A DNA stretch of 38,766 bases, taken from contig DASYXW010000001.1 of NCBI GenBank assembly GCA_035934405.1, positions 1-38,766 on the forward strand. The letters are read 5' to 3'. The notes beneath the pieces were generated by a model that was given only the letters and a program-made list of their open reading frames with translations, was not told where the DNA came from and searched no databases. Numbering within the stretch: the first letter of the stretch is position 1; each line of letters starts with the position of its first letter. Positions 16,028 to 24,729 of the stretch are shown in pieces. The translations under genes were made by a program, and so were the position numbers. Source of the DNA: DASYXW01 sp035934405. Its GTDB lineage: Bacteria; Acidobacteriota; Terriglobia; UBA7540.

Positions 16028-18571
16028 GTGAAAAGACTGGCAGGCGCCTTTTGGCTGATCGCGATATGTGGGTTCGCCCTCCGTGCGGCCAATGGCCCGC
16101 GCGTCATCGAGGGCATTGTGCAAGACCCCTTGGGCGCCATCGTGGCCGACGCGGAGGTTACCCTGCGCAGTGGCGCCGAACAGAAGGTCATGGCGACAAC
16201 CACCACGGACGAATACGGTCATTTTGAGTTTCTCAGCCTGCTGGCTGGGGACTATGTTGTCGAGGTTACCGCCCCTGGTCTCCAGGCCCAGCAGGCAGCA
16301 GTCAACATCGGGAGCGTCCCTGTTGCCCCGTTGCGCATCAGCCTTCGGCTCGCAGGTACCAAGCAAGAGATCACAGTCCGTGCCACAGCTGGAGTCGGCG
16401 TTGCTCCTTCCGTGACTGAAAACGCGGCTGCTTTGTCTATAGACCAAGGCGCGCTTCAGGGCTTGCCCGCAGAAGGCGACGATCCCCTCGCTATCCCTTC
16501 CCTCTTCGTTGAACCCGCGGCCACCGGGGCTCAAGGTCCTTCCATTGTCGTGGATGGAGTGGAAACCAACTCTTTGGACGTTCCCGTTGCCAGCATCCTG
16601 GAGGTTCGTGTTAACCAGAATCCCTATGCGGCGGAGTTCCAAAGGCCGGGCACGGGGCGGATTGAGGTGACAACGCGCAAGGGTTCCTATCATCACTATC
16701 GGGGCCTGCTGTCTGAACTGTTTCGCAACTCCGCCCTGGATGCCCGGAACCCTTTCGCCACGGTCACGCCACCTTTGCAGCGTTCGGTCACCGAGGGCCA
16801 GCTTAGCGGCCCGCTGGCCAAGCATGTTTCTTTGTTCCTAGCCGGCCGCTACTACTACGATAAGGAGACAGCGGTGATCAATGCTCAGACCCCGACGGGC
16901 CTCCTGGTTGAAAATTTTGGTACTCCCGAACGCAACAACTACGCGTACGGTCGCCTCGACTTTGCGCTATCTCCCACCCAAGATCTGACCGTGGCCTACA
17001 AGTTCAAAGACAAATCAAAGCAGAATCGCAACGTGGGAGGGTTCGATTTGCCGGATCGCGCCGTCAACCTGTTTGACCGCGAGAATGAGCTCAAAGTTTT
17101 CGAAAACGCCATCCTGTCGAGCCGGCTGCTGAATGACTTCCGCTTTACCTACCTGGAAGAGCGCCAGGGTACGGACAGCCTTGTCAACCAGCCGGCCATC
17201 CTCGTTCCGGGAGCGTTCAAGAGCGGCGGTGCCCAGACCATACTGCATCAGACCGAGCGGGCGGCTAGCCTTCAGGACATCATGAGCTTCGTCACCGAAC
17301 GCCATACGATTCGCTTCGGCGGGGGAATCCGTCCGCGATTGTTTGACACGTATGACGCCTCAAACTTCGGCGGCACTTACAGCTTTGCTAGCCTATCGAC
17401 TTACGCGGCTGGGGCGCCTTATCTGTTCACGATCAACCAGGGAAATCCTGCCGTTTCCTACAGCCAGAAGGAGTATTTTTCATTCTTTGATGACGATTTC
17501 AAGGTGAACCGGCGCCTCTCGCTGTCGGCCGGCGTTCGCTACGAGGGGCAGAGCAATCTGCACGACTATAATAACGTTGCGCCCCGCTTGGCCCTGGCTT
17601 ATGCGCTGGGCCAAAAGACCGTGCTTCGTGCGGGCGCCGGTGTCTTCTACGATCATCAACCGGACATCTTTCAGCAGCAGGCCCTGTTGTACAACGGGCA
17701 GCAAGTCCGTCAGATTGTTCTGGAGAATCCCCCTTTCCCGGTGCCGTTACCAGGCTCTTCCGGTCTCTCCTTGGCCCCTCCGAGTATCGTGACGATCGCG
17801 CCCGGCATTCAAACACCCTACCTCATTCAAGGCAGCGTGACGGTCGAGCGAAAACTCAACGAAAGGAGCTACCTGACGTTCGATTTCACCACCCTGCGCG
17901 GCCTGAAGCTGTACCTCACGAGAAACATCAATGCGCCCCTCCCGGCGACTGGCCAGCGCCCGAATCCTAACTACGTCAACATCGACCAGTTTGAATCATC
18001 CGGTCGCTCGCGCTCCAACATTCTCACGGTCACCTATCGAACCGCCTTGCGTTCACATTTTGACCTTTTCGCCCAGTATGCTTTTTCGCGGTCGACCGAC
18101 AACACCAGCGGGTTCCTATTCCTGCCCGCGAACAATTATGATCTAACGAGTGAGTATGGGCGTTCCGATTTCGACCGCCGTCACCGCTTCAAGGTATTCG
18201 GCACATACGAGATGCCATGGGGTTTTGATGCCGGAGCCATCCTCAACCTCAGCTCAGGGATTCCGTTCAATATCACGACGGGCTTTGACAACAACCACGA
18301 TACGGTAGCCAACGATCGCCCACCCGGTGTGGGCCGCAATACTGGCCTGGGGCCGGGCTATGCCGACTTGGACCTCCATCTCTCGAAGAATTTCAGGCTG
18401 CGGCGAGAGTATGCCAAACCGAAACTGGAAATTGGTGTGGACGCCTTTAATCTCCTCAATGCAACAAACGACAAGAGTTTCGTCGGGGTTCTGACGTCGC
18501 CTTACTTTGGCCGCGCCGAGGCGGCGAATCCTGCGCGGGAGCTGCAGATCTCCTTGCGATTCAAGTTCTGA
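16028..18571 (+). CDS. Oar-like TonB-dependent outer-membrane receptor with carboxypeptidase-regulatory domain
   Basis: A protein of about 847 residues. The GTG start at 16028 gives a clean signal peptide (KRLAGAFWLIAICGFALRAANG) with AAAGG about 10 nt upstream; in-frame upstream starts add residues before this signal. A carboxypeptidase-regulatory Ig-like domain (about 25-105; IEGIVQDPLGAIVADAEVTL, YGHFEFLSLLAGDYVVEV) is followed by a plug-like segment (PSIVVDGVETNSL, ILEVRVNQNPYAAEFQRPGTGRIEV). A long beta-barrel ends in LQISLRFKF with a terminal Phe. It is an outer-membrane transporter or anchor; the substrate is unknown. Its place inside the glycan cluster suggests it handles the cluster's product or its breakdown products. 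Confidence 0.88.
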   Translation: MKRLAGAFWLIAICGFALRAANGPRVIEGIVQDPLGAIVADAEVTLRSGAEQKVMATTTTDEYGHFEFLSLLAGDYVVEVTAPGLQAQQAAVNIGSVPVAPLRISLRLAGTKQEITVRATAGVGVAPSVTENAAALSIDQGALQGLPAEGDDPLAIPSLFVEPAATGAQGPSIVVDGVETNSLDVPVASILEVRVNQNPYAAEFQRPGTGRIEVTTRKGSYHHYRGLLSELFRNSALDARNPFATVTPPLQRSVTEGQLSGPLAKHVSLFLAGRYYYDKETAVINAQTPTGLLVENFGTPERNNYAYGRLDFALSPTQDLTVAYKFKDKSKQNRNVGGFDLPDRAVNLFDRENELKVFENAILSSRLLNDFRFTYLEERQGTDSLVNQPAILVPGAFKSGGAQTILHQTERAASLQDIMSFVTERHTIRFGGGIRPRLFDTYDASNFGGTYSFASLSTYAAGAPYLFTINQGNPAVSYSQKEYFSFFDDDFKVNRRLSLSAGVRYEGQSNLHDYNNVAPRLALAYALGQKTVLRAGAGVFYDHQPDIFQQQALLYNGQQVRQIVLENPPFPVPLPGSSGLSLAPPSIVTIAPGIQTPYLIQGSVTVERKLNERSYLTFDFTTLRGLKLYLTRNINAPLPATGQRPNPNYVNIDQFESSGRSRSNILTVTYRTALRSHFDLFAQYAFSRSTDNTSGFLFLPANNYDLTSEYGRSDFDRRHRFKVFGTYEMPWGFDAGAILNLSSGIPFNITTGFDNNHDTVANDRPPGVGRNTGLGPGYADLDLHLSKNFRLRREYAKPKLEIGVDAFNLLNATNDKSFVGVLTSPYFGRAEAANPARELQISLRFKF

Positions 18572-18573
18572 AT

Positions 18574-18612
18574 CGCCGGGAGAGCGTGATTCCTTGACGG
18601 CCTGCCCCGGCG
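18574..18612 (+). terminator. Possible hairpin after the receptor gene
   Basis: CGCCGGG (18574-18580) can pair with CCCGGCG (18606-18612) just after the stop at 18571. The 25-nt loop and missing T-run make termination uncertain. Confidence 0.25.
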
Positions 18613-18695
18613 CATCAACACGCAGGCCCCAGAGACTGGCGTTTTGGTGAAGCGCAAGGGTTAAGAGAGCCGCGCCGACGGACTGAAGAGGGTGT

Positions 18696-19721
18696 ATGGA
18701 AGGCAAGGAGATTTTGGTGACGGGAAGCGCCGGCTTCATTGGCTTTCATGTAGCCTTGCGTCTGCTCCGGGAGGGAGTCCAGGTCGCGGGACTGGACAAC
18801 TTAAACCCCTACTATGACGTCAGTCTGAAAGAAGCACGTCTTGGCCTGCTGTTGAAAGAGCCGGCCTTCCGGTTTGTCCACCTTGATTTGGCCGACCGCC
18901 AGGGGATGGAGAAGACATTCCAGGAAGGGCAGTTTGAGCAGGTGATCCATCTGGCCGCGCAAGCGGGAGTGCGGTATTCCCTGACTCATCCTCACGTCTA
19001 TGCGGAGTCGAACCTCATCGGGTTCACCAACATTCTCGAGGGCTGCCGCCACAGCCGAGCTGAGCACCTGGTCTTTGCCTCCTCCAGCTCGGTTTATGGC
19101 GCGAACACCAAGCTGCCTTACTCGGTTCAGGACAAGACGGATCGCCCGGTCAGCATTTACGCGGCCACCAAGAAGGCTAACGAAGTGATGGCCTATGCCT
19201 ACGCCCACCTGTACGGCTTGCCGTGCACGGGTTTGCGGTTTTTCACCGTCTACGGGCCCTGGGGCCGGCCCGACATGGCCATTTTCCTTTTCACTCGCGC
19301 CATTCTCGAAGGCCGGAGCATTGACGTCTACAACTACGGCAACATGCGCCGCGATTTCACCTACATCGACGACATCGTCGAGGGCGTGGTCCGCACCGCG
19401 AGGAAGATCCCGGGGCGCGATGGGGAGTCGGGGTTGGCACCCGGGCAGGCCGGCCAGGATCGCTGGGGCGGTGCCCCCTACCGCCTTTACAATATCGGTA
19501 ACCATCGGCCCGTCGAGGTCGGCCAACTGATCGACATTCTCGAGCGCAAGCTGGGCCGGAAGGCGGAGCGGAACCTTCTGCCTATTCAGCCTGGAGATGT
19601 CCCTGCCACATTTGCGAACATTGACGACCTGGCCGCAAGTGTCGGTTTCAGCCCCAACACCCCGCTCGAGGTTGGAGTGGGCCGGTTTGTGGAATGGTAT
19701 CGGAACTACTATCAGGTGTGA
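18696..19721 (+). CDS. UDP-glucuronate 4-epimerase-type NAD-dependent sugar epimerase
   Basis: A 341-residue extended short-chain dehydrogenase. The N-terminal NAD-binding loop is TGSAGFIGFH (about 9-18). The segment GLDNLNPYYDVSLKEARL is characteristic of UDP-glucuronate epimerases (CapI/LpsL type). The catalytic set is Ser in FASSSSVYG with Tyr155 and Lys159 in SIYAATKK. FFTVYGPWGRPDMA and RDFTYIDDIVEGV follow. The enzyme would convert UDP-glucuronate to UDP-galacturonate for the glycosyltransferases of this cluster. An odd Gly-rich insertion (GRDGESGLAPGQAGQDRWGG) sits after the RDFTYIDD motif. It is the last gene of the cluster, 124 nt after the receptor. Other UDP-hexose 4-epimerase activities are possible. 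Confidence 0.85.
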   Translation: MEGKEILVTGSAGFIGFHVALRLLREGVQVAGLDNLNPYYDVSLKEARLGLLLKEPAFRFVHLDLADRQGMEKTFQEGQFEQVIHLAAQAGVRYSLTHPHVYAESNLIGFTNILEGCRHSRAEHLVFASSSSVYGANTKLPYSVQDKTDRPVSIYAATKKANEVMAYAYAHLYGLPCTGLRFFTVYGPWGRPDMAIFLFTRAILEGRSIDVYNYGNMRRDFTYIDDIVEGVVRTARKIPGRDGESGLAPGQAGQDRWGGAPYRLYNIGNHRPVEVGQLIDILERKLGRKAERNLLPIQPGDVPATFANIDDLAASVGFSPNTPLEVGVGRFVEWYRNYYQV

Positions 19722-20074
19722 GGAGCTGGCCCTTTTGGCCACTACCGGAGCGACCGCGCCTGTGCTTGGGAAGAACACGTTGCTGCTATGATTCGCACAA
19801 CCCCGCCGACGGCGGGCACGATCATCGAATTTCACTAAGTCAGAGGTTTCCAACCCAGATAATCAAGGGGAGTGCTCTGGACCCCGAAGCCCAGGTAGGC
19901 GCCCCAGCCGGGAGGAATCTTCTGCCGTGGTCATGCGTGCTTCGATGCCGGCGGGGAAGAGCGAGGATGTAATCGTTGAATCACCGCCGTTCCGTTCATT
20001 GGTCTGTCAGGCCTGTCGGGCCGATGCCGTTTTGATATAATGCTCGGCGTTGCCAAAAGACCGCTTCCGCCACG
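19722..20074. other. Intergenic stretch with a GC-rich palindrome
   Basis: No gene is visible in these 353 nt. A perfect inverted repeat CCCGCCG-A-CGGCGGG lies at 19802-19816, about 80 nt after the epimerase stop, and could help terminate the cluster transcript, though no T-run follows. The right end carries the comM promoter. Confidence 0.5.
20033..20041 (+). promoter_or_regulatory. Extended -10 promoter of comM
   Basis: TGATATAAT is a perfect extended -10 element (TGn plus TATAAT at 20036-20041). The -35 position (20013-20018, CTGTCG) matches only half the consensus, as is common for extended -10 promoters. Transcription would begin near 20048, 27 nt before the ATG. Confidence 0.6.
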
Positions 20075-21610
20075 ATGCTCTTCAAGACCTTCAGCGCCGC
20101 CGTTTTTGGAATTGACGCCTACCTCGTGGAGGTCGAGGTAGACGTGTCGGCCGGCAACCCCAATTTCACCACCGTCGGGCTGCCCGACGCCGCAGTACGC
20201 GAGAGCCGCGAGCGCATCAAATCGGCCATCAAGAATTGCGGCCTGGAATTTCCCTTTCAGGTCATCACCGTGAACCTGGCGCCGGCGGACGTGAAGAAAG
20301 AAGGCTCAGGCTTCGATCTGGCCATCGCGTTGGGAATCCTGGGGACCACCGGCGTGTATCAGGGCAAGCCCGATCTCCGCAATTATCTCTTCCTCGGCGA
20401 ACTCTCACTCGACGGCGGACTGCGGCCCATGAAAGGAGCGCTTTCCATCGCCGGTATGGCGCGGCAAAAGCGCATCCGCAAGCTCGTAGTGCCGGCAGAG
20501 AACGCGCGCGAGGCTGCGGTGGTGCAGGAAGTGGAAGTCTACGGGCTGCGGTCGCTTCCTGAGGTGCTCGACTTCATCAACGAGACGCGCGAGTTCAAGC
20601 CGGTCAAAGTGAGCGCGGCGGAAATGCTGGCAGCGGCCAGCCAGTACAACGCCGACTTCCGGGACGTGAAGGGCCAACTTCACGCCAAGCGCGCCATCGA
20701 GGTGGCGACCGCCGGTGGCCACAACATTCTGATGATCGGCCCGCCGGGCGCGGGCAAAACGATGCTCGCCAAGCGCATCCCGACCATCCTGCCGCCGCTG
20801 ACGTTTGATGAAGCTATTCAGACGACCAAAATCCACAGCGTCGCCGGAGTCCTCGAACCCGGCGCCGGACTGGTCGGCGTGCGGCCCTTTCGTTCGCCCC
20901 ACCACACCATTTCCGACGCCGGCCTTATCGGCGGCGGCATCATTCCGCGCCCTGGCGAGGTGAGCCTAGCGCACAACGGCTTGCTCTTCCTCGACGAACT
21001 GCCGGAGTTTCAGCGCAACGTTCTGGAAGTCTTGCGCCAGCCGCTCGAAGACGGCACCGTAACTATCGCGCGCGCCGCGATGTCGCTTACGTTTCCTGCG
21101 CGCTTCATGCTGGCCGCGGCGATGAACCCCTGTCCGTGCGGGTTCTTCAACGATCCTTCCCGCGAGTGCACGTGCACGCCGCCGCTCATCCAGCGCTACG
21201 TCTCGAAGATTTCGGGGCCGCTGCTCGACCGCATTGACATCCACATTGACATGCCGGCGGTCAAGTACCGCGAGCTGCGCGAAGATTCGGGCGGCGAGAC
21301 GTCGGACGTTATCCGCGGGCGCGTCATCACCGCCCGCGAGCGGCAGCTCGTCCGCTACCAGGGCGAGAAGATCTACTGCAACGCGCAGATGAGTCCGCGG
21401 CAGCTTCGCAAATATTGCAACATCTCGGCCGAGTGCGAGACGCTGCTCGAAAACGCCATGACGCGCCTCGGGCTCTCCGCCCGCGCTCACGATCGCATCC
21501 TGAAAGTGGCCCGCACGATTGCCGACCTCGAAAGCGCGGAGGACATCGGGACCGGGCACATCTCCGAGGCGATTCAGTACCGGTCGCTGGACCGCAATTA
21601 TTGGGCGTGA
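20075..21610 (+). CDS. comM: YifB/ComM family AAA+ ATPase (Mg-chelatase-like)
   Basis: A 511-residue protein of the usual family length. The N-terminal ChlI-like fold begins MLFKTFSAAVFGIDAYLVEV with FTTVGLPDAAVRESRERI. The ATPase domain has Walker A GPPGAGKT at 222-229, FRSPHHTISDAGLIGGG and LFLDELPEF (Walker B). The zinc-like segment NPCPCGFFNDPSRECTC follows, then a C-terminal helical Mg-chelatase lid (LSARAHDRILKVARTIADLE). ComM is a hexameric helicase that promotes branch migration during natural transformation and recombination. No strong ribosome site is visible before ATG 20075, but the start matches the family. It has its own promoter and appears unrelated to both neighbours. Confidence 0.95.
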   Translation: MLFKTFSAAVFGIDAYLVEVEVDVSAGNPNFTTVGLPDAAVRESRERIKSAIKNCGLEFPFQVITVNLAPADVKKEGSGFDLAIALGILGTTGVYQGKPDLRNYLFLGELSLDGGLRPMKGALSIAGMARQKRIRKLVVPAENAREAAVVQEVEVYGLRSLPEVLDFINETREFKPVKVSAAEMLAAASQYNADFRDVKGQLHAKRAIEVATAGGHNILMIGPPGAGKTMLAKRIPTILPPLTFDEAIQTTKIHSVAGVLEPGAGLVGVRPFRSPHHTISDAGLIGGGIIPRPGEVSLAHNGLLFLDELPEFQRNVLEVLRQPLEDGTVTIARAAMSLTFPARFMLAAAMNPCPCGFFNDPSRECTCTPPLIQRYVSKISGPLLDRIDIHIDMPAVKYRELREDSGGETSDVIRGRVITARERQLVRYQGEKIYCNAQMSPRQLRKYCNISAECETLLENAMTRLGLSARAHDRILKVARTIADLESAEDIGTGHISEAIQYRSLDRNYWA

Positions 21611-21761
21611 AGAACTTCGTCCGGGGAGATGACCCGTAGTCAGCAAGATGCGAGCGCGGTGTTTGTTTGAATGAAACTTCAATTCGCGGCCGCTGATCAT
21701 GAATTACGGCAGGGTATTTCGTGGAACTGATCGCGTGCCGGCTTGGATCTTGTGGACGCTT

Positions 21762-22910
21762 TCAGGCCAGGCTCGAGGCCATCTTGGCTGCAGCTTTAGG
21801 CTGATAAGCACAGCATGGCTCTGAGGCGAATGGACAGCCAGTCACAGCATAAGCGCGCGAGCGCGAGCCTCCGCAAATCTCGCGGAACTCGCACACCCCG
21901 CACTTTCCCTTGAGGTTTGAAGTATCCCGGAGGGAAACGAAGAGGTGAGAGCGCCGGTAAATTTCGTCGAGCGATTGGCGGCGAACGTTGCCCGCCGAGA
22001 GAGGCAGGAAGCCGCTCGGGTAAACCTCGCCGACGTGCGAGACAAAGACAAAGCCCTTGGCGTCGCTGATGCCGAGCGGCCCCCGTCCTATCCCGTCCGG
22101 GATAGTTGCCCGAAGGTGAGGCGAAGGGGCCGTCCCCGTTTGTCTTCGCGCCGCCGCGCGCCGCTGCGCAACGTAGCGCCGAAAGTGCATGGCCTCCGTC
22201 GTTTTCACGTCGAAGGAGCTGCGGCAGGAAATCTCGTAGAGCTTCCCAAACACCTGCTCGAACTGCTCCGCCGAGACGAGGTCGGACGATTGCGCGCGGC
22301 CCGTGGGAACCAGGAAGAAGGCACTCCACAATGCGATGTCCAGAGTTTCGAGAAGCTGCGCCAGGGCATCGAGGTCGTCGAAGTTGCGGGGCGTGACCGT
22401 AGTGTTGACCTGGACGGTGACGCCAAGCTCGCGAGCCTGGCGGATAGCATCGATGGCCCGCGCATACGTCCCGGCGACGCCGCGAAAGGCGTCATGAAGG
22501 GCGGGCGTTGAGCCATCAAGGCTGATGGCCAGGCGGACCATGCCTCGGCGCTTAAGTTCGGCGATAGCCTCGCGTGTGAGCAAGGGTGTGGCGCTGGGAG
22601 ATATGGACGGCCGCAGACCAATGCCACGCGCATACTCGACCAAGTCGTAGATGTCGTGACGCTTGAGCGGATCGCCCCCGGTAAAGACGAAAATCGGGGC
22701 TTGCATCTCGCGAATCTCATCCAACAACCGCTTGGCCTCGGCGGTTGAAAGCTCGAACTGCGACCGCAAAGGTTGCGCGCAGGCGCGGCAATGGACGCAG
22801 GCCAGATCACAAGCCTGCGTCACTTCCCAGATCACAATGAAGGGCCGGTCGTTAAAATCCGGACGCGCCCGGGGTACCAGTGTCGTCAGCGGACTTTCCA
22901 TGATGTCCAT
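21762..22910 (-). CDS. Radical SAM/SPASM protein (TIGR04053-like)
   Basis: A 382-residue enzyme. The radical SAM cluster motif CDLACVHC gives Cys34, Cys38 and Cys41, followed by RACAQP; FTGGDPL is the SAM-contacting motif. The C-terminal SPASM domain has CGVCEFREICGGSRSRAYAVTG with two further cysteine groups (CPFASEPCC), enough for an additional Fe-S cluster. The pattern matches the TIGR04053 group, related to heme-pathway AhbC/AhbD/NirJ enzymes. ATG 22910 is chosen because GGGGGAGG lies just upstream; the in-frame TTG at 22940 lies before that ribosome site. The likely partner is the second radical SAM gene 88 nt upstream on the same strand. A palindromic Crp-like site sits between them. 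The substrate is unknown. Confidence 0.85.
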   Translation of the reverse strand: MDIMESPLTTLVPRARPDFNDRPFIVIWEVTQACDLACVHCRACAQPLRSQFELSTAEAKRLLDEIREMQAPIFVFTGGDPLKRHDIYDLVEYARGIGLRPSISPSATPLLTREAIAELKRRGMVRLAISLDGSTPALHDAFRGVAGTYARAIDAIRQARELGVTVQVNTTVTPRNFDDLDALAQLLETLDIALWSAFFLVPTGRAQSSDLVSAEQFEQVFGKLYEISCRSSFDVKTTEAMHFRRYVAQRRAAARRQTGTAPSPHLRATIPDGIGRGPLGISDAKGFVFVSHVGEVYPSGFLPLSAGNVRRQSLDEIYRRSHLFVSLRDTSNLKGKCGVCEFREICGGSRSRAYAVTGCPFASEPCCAYQPKAAAKMASSLA

Positions 22911-22944
22911 GATGGCTTTGTAACCTCCCCCGGTGCTCAATGTC

Positions 22945-22960
22945 TGTGACCGCGGTCACA
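22945..22960. promoter_or_regulatory. Perfect Crp/Fnr-type palindrome between the radical SAM genes
   Basis: TGTGACCGCGGTCACA is a perfect 16-bp palindrome of the form TGTGA-N6-TCACA, preceded by GTC as at the other two TGTG sites in this island. Its centre is 42.5 nt upstream of the downstream radical SAM ATG. The spacing leaves little room for an ordinary leader, so a short or leaderless transcript, or repression, is possible. Confidence 0.65.
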
Positions 22961-22998
22961 ACACGACATCGGTGGAAAGAAGAATTCGCTCATCAGGA

Positions 22999-24303
22999 TC
23001 ACTTCTGGGGCGTAAGAAGTTCCGATGCGTCAATATCTTTTGGCTGCATCTTCCACCAGAAATAGGGTTGTGCCATCCCCTTCATCACTTTCATTTTCAG
23101 GTCGTACCACGCAGAGGGCCAGCCACCGGGCGCCAGGTAACGAGTGTCTCCGGGTTGGACAACCAAGCTGACCTCGATTCCCGGCGTCACATCGATCGGG
23201 ATGTTATTCCTCCGGCAAGCCTCATAAACGTGCGCGAAAACAGTTCGCATTTCTTCGTAACGAGGCGGTGGCCAACCTTCCATGTCGGAGCCTTTCGTCG
23301 GGCGGAAGATGCACACCGTAGGAAAGGCCCCAACCCCGGTGATGTAGTCAATCGCCCTCACGGTGTCTTCAAGGGGTTCGACGCCAGCGATAATTTCGCC
23401 GGAGCAGGCTCCTTTCCCCATCTTTTTCGATGTGTATTCAAGCGCCCGAAAAAAGGTTTTCTGACCCACCAGCTTTGCCTTTCCGGGACACAATTTTCGA
23501 AAATACTCGGGGTTGTGGAACTCGTAGCAGAAACTGAAATGGTCCGCACCGAGATCCCTCAAGCGGTCATATTTCGAGAAGTCAAGAGTGGGGATAACCT
23601 GGACGCCGACCAAAGCGCCGACGCGTGACTTAACGGCTTTTACAAAAGGAGCAGCGATATCCAAGTCCCTGTCGGTGTGATAGCCGGAGTTAAAATGGAC
23701 AAACGTTATACTCGATTCGTCCTTCGCCGCACGCGCCACCTCCACGACATCCTCAAGCTGCTTTTCGGCGGCCTCGTTGACGCCGACGTTGAGCCCCGTG
23801 GTGCAGAACTTGCAGTTCAGGCTGGGCGAGTGGTACCAGAACCCGCAGGTATTGGAGAGGTAGATTCCCAGATACGTTCCCTGGAGCACGCCCACCTTGT
23901 GCATCGGCGTACCGAGCGAGGTGAAATGCTGGTACCACTCGGGTTCAGGCGGAATCCGCACTTCGTATCGAATCCTCTGATGATCATCGATAAGCCAGTA
24001 GGCCGGCCCTTTGCGGATCAGACGATAGCAGGACTCGTGCGCGAACGATTCTTCGACCGGAACGTTAACCCAGATGTCCTTGAGCGGGCCCGGGATGACA
24101 ATTTCCAAACCGCTGCCCAATCCGGCCCGGGTGCGGGTTATCAGCCGCGCGTCGTGGCTCAAGTCACAGGAAGGATCGACTCGGATACCTTTACAAAACA
24201 GATCGATCTCAAGCTCACACGGATTGAGCGGGCACTGAGGAATTTCCGCTCGTGGCAAGGTACTTCCAAGAGAGACCGGGCCCGTCGTTGTAAGAGAAGC
24301 CAT
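22999..24303 (-). CDS. Radical SAM protein with unusual Cx10Cx2C motif
   Basis: A 434-residue protein with GAGGG about 7 nt before its ATG. The probable cluster motif is Cys153-x10-Cys164-x2-Cys167 (NTCGFWYHSPSLNCKFC), which differs from the standard CxxxCxxC. The N-terminal ~145 residues (IWVNVPVEESFAHESCYRL, KVGVLQGTYLGIYLS) form an unrecognised domain. The later part has barrel-like strands (SITFVHFNSGYH, VGVQVIPTLDFSKYDRL, HFSFCYEFHNPEYF, GEIIAGVEPLEDT). The layout recalls the MSMEG_0568-type radical SAM group, but this comparison is from memory and uncertain. It is transcribed toward the TIGR04053-like gene and starts about 100 nt from the paired Crp-like sites, so it probably belongs to the same regulon. 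The reaction is unknown. Confidence 0.7.
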   Translation of the reverse strand: MASLTTTGPVSLGSTLPRAEIPQCPLNPCELEIDLFCKGIRVDPSCDLSHDARLITRTRAGLGSGLEIVIPGPLKDIWVNVPVEESFAHESCYRLIRKGPAYWLIDDHQRIRYEVRIPPEPEWYQHFTSLGTPMHKVGVLQGTYLGIYLSNTCGFWYHSPSLNCKFCTTGLNVGVNEAAEKQLEDVVEVARAAKDESSITFVHFNSGYHTDRDLDIAAPFVKAVKSRVGALVGVQVIPTLDFSKYDRLRDLGADHFSFCYEFHNPEYFRKLCPGKAKLVGQKTFFRALEYTSKKMGKGACSGEIIAGVEPLEDTVRAIDYITGVGAFPTVCIFRPTKGSDMEGWPPPRYEEMRTVFAHVYEACRRNNIPIDVTPGIEVSLVVQPGDTRYLAPGGWPSAWYDLKMKVMKGMAQPYFWWKMQPKDIDASELLTPQK

Positions 24304-24729
24304 TTGTTCACCCTCAATCGCGCGGCCGAACAGCCCTTAGGCTGGTCGTGAATCGCCAGGAGCCTCAGCCCACGTCCCAGTTAGCGCATTTGTTAGCCAT
24401 TGTCTGTGCGTTAAGTCACAGCAGCCGGTGATGCCGATTACAGACGTGAATCCGGGCTGGACGAAATCTCCCTGCGGAAAAACCGGCCGTAAGGGCAGGA
24501 CGGTCTCCGGGTCGAATCGAGACTTTGCCGCTGAGTTTAATTTAAGTCGGCTTTGCGGGTCGGCGCGCTGCTCAACAGCGAGAGTGGGCGCGAGGGCGGA
24601 TGCGACGTTCGGCGGGGGAGCGGGTCCGCCCGGCTCTACAAGGTTAGTTACTCTCCGCCGGTACCAGCCAAAACGCTGTTAGAATCAGTACGGCGGGCAG
24701 GTTGCCTGACACGACAGGACACGCGGCGC
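24304..24729. other. Divergent intergenic region of the regulator gene
   Basis: 426 nt lie between the divergent radical SAM and Crp/Fnr genes. The conserved module with two Crp-like sites (24386-24454) is here. The rest, 24455-24729, has no recognisable gene. Open frames crossing it are extensions of the regulator frame or shadows and lack family similarity. Confidence 0.55.
24405..24442. promoter_or_regulatory. Paired Crp/Fnr-type sites upstream of the regulator gene
   Basis: Site one (24405-24420) is TGTGCGTTAAGTCACA. Site two (24427-24442) is GGTGATGCCGATTACA. Both follow TGTGA-N6-TCACA with one and two half-site mismatches, and their centres are 22 bp apart, two helical turns. The surrounding sequence from 24386 to 24454 resembles the region upstream of the cytochrome gene. 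The position allows control of both the divergent radical SAM gene and the regulator itself. Confidence 0.6.

Noticed and set aside
18801..19853. 350-codon minus-strand frame opposite the epimerase
   Set aside because: It is a GC-driven shadow of the epimerase gene with no domain or start signal.
24553..24729. 59-codon N-terminal extension of the Crp/Fnr protein
   Set aside because: It has no family similarity and is Arg/Gly/Ser-rich; the sensor domain begins just after ATG 24730.
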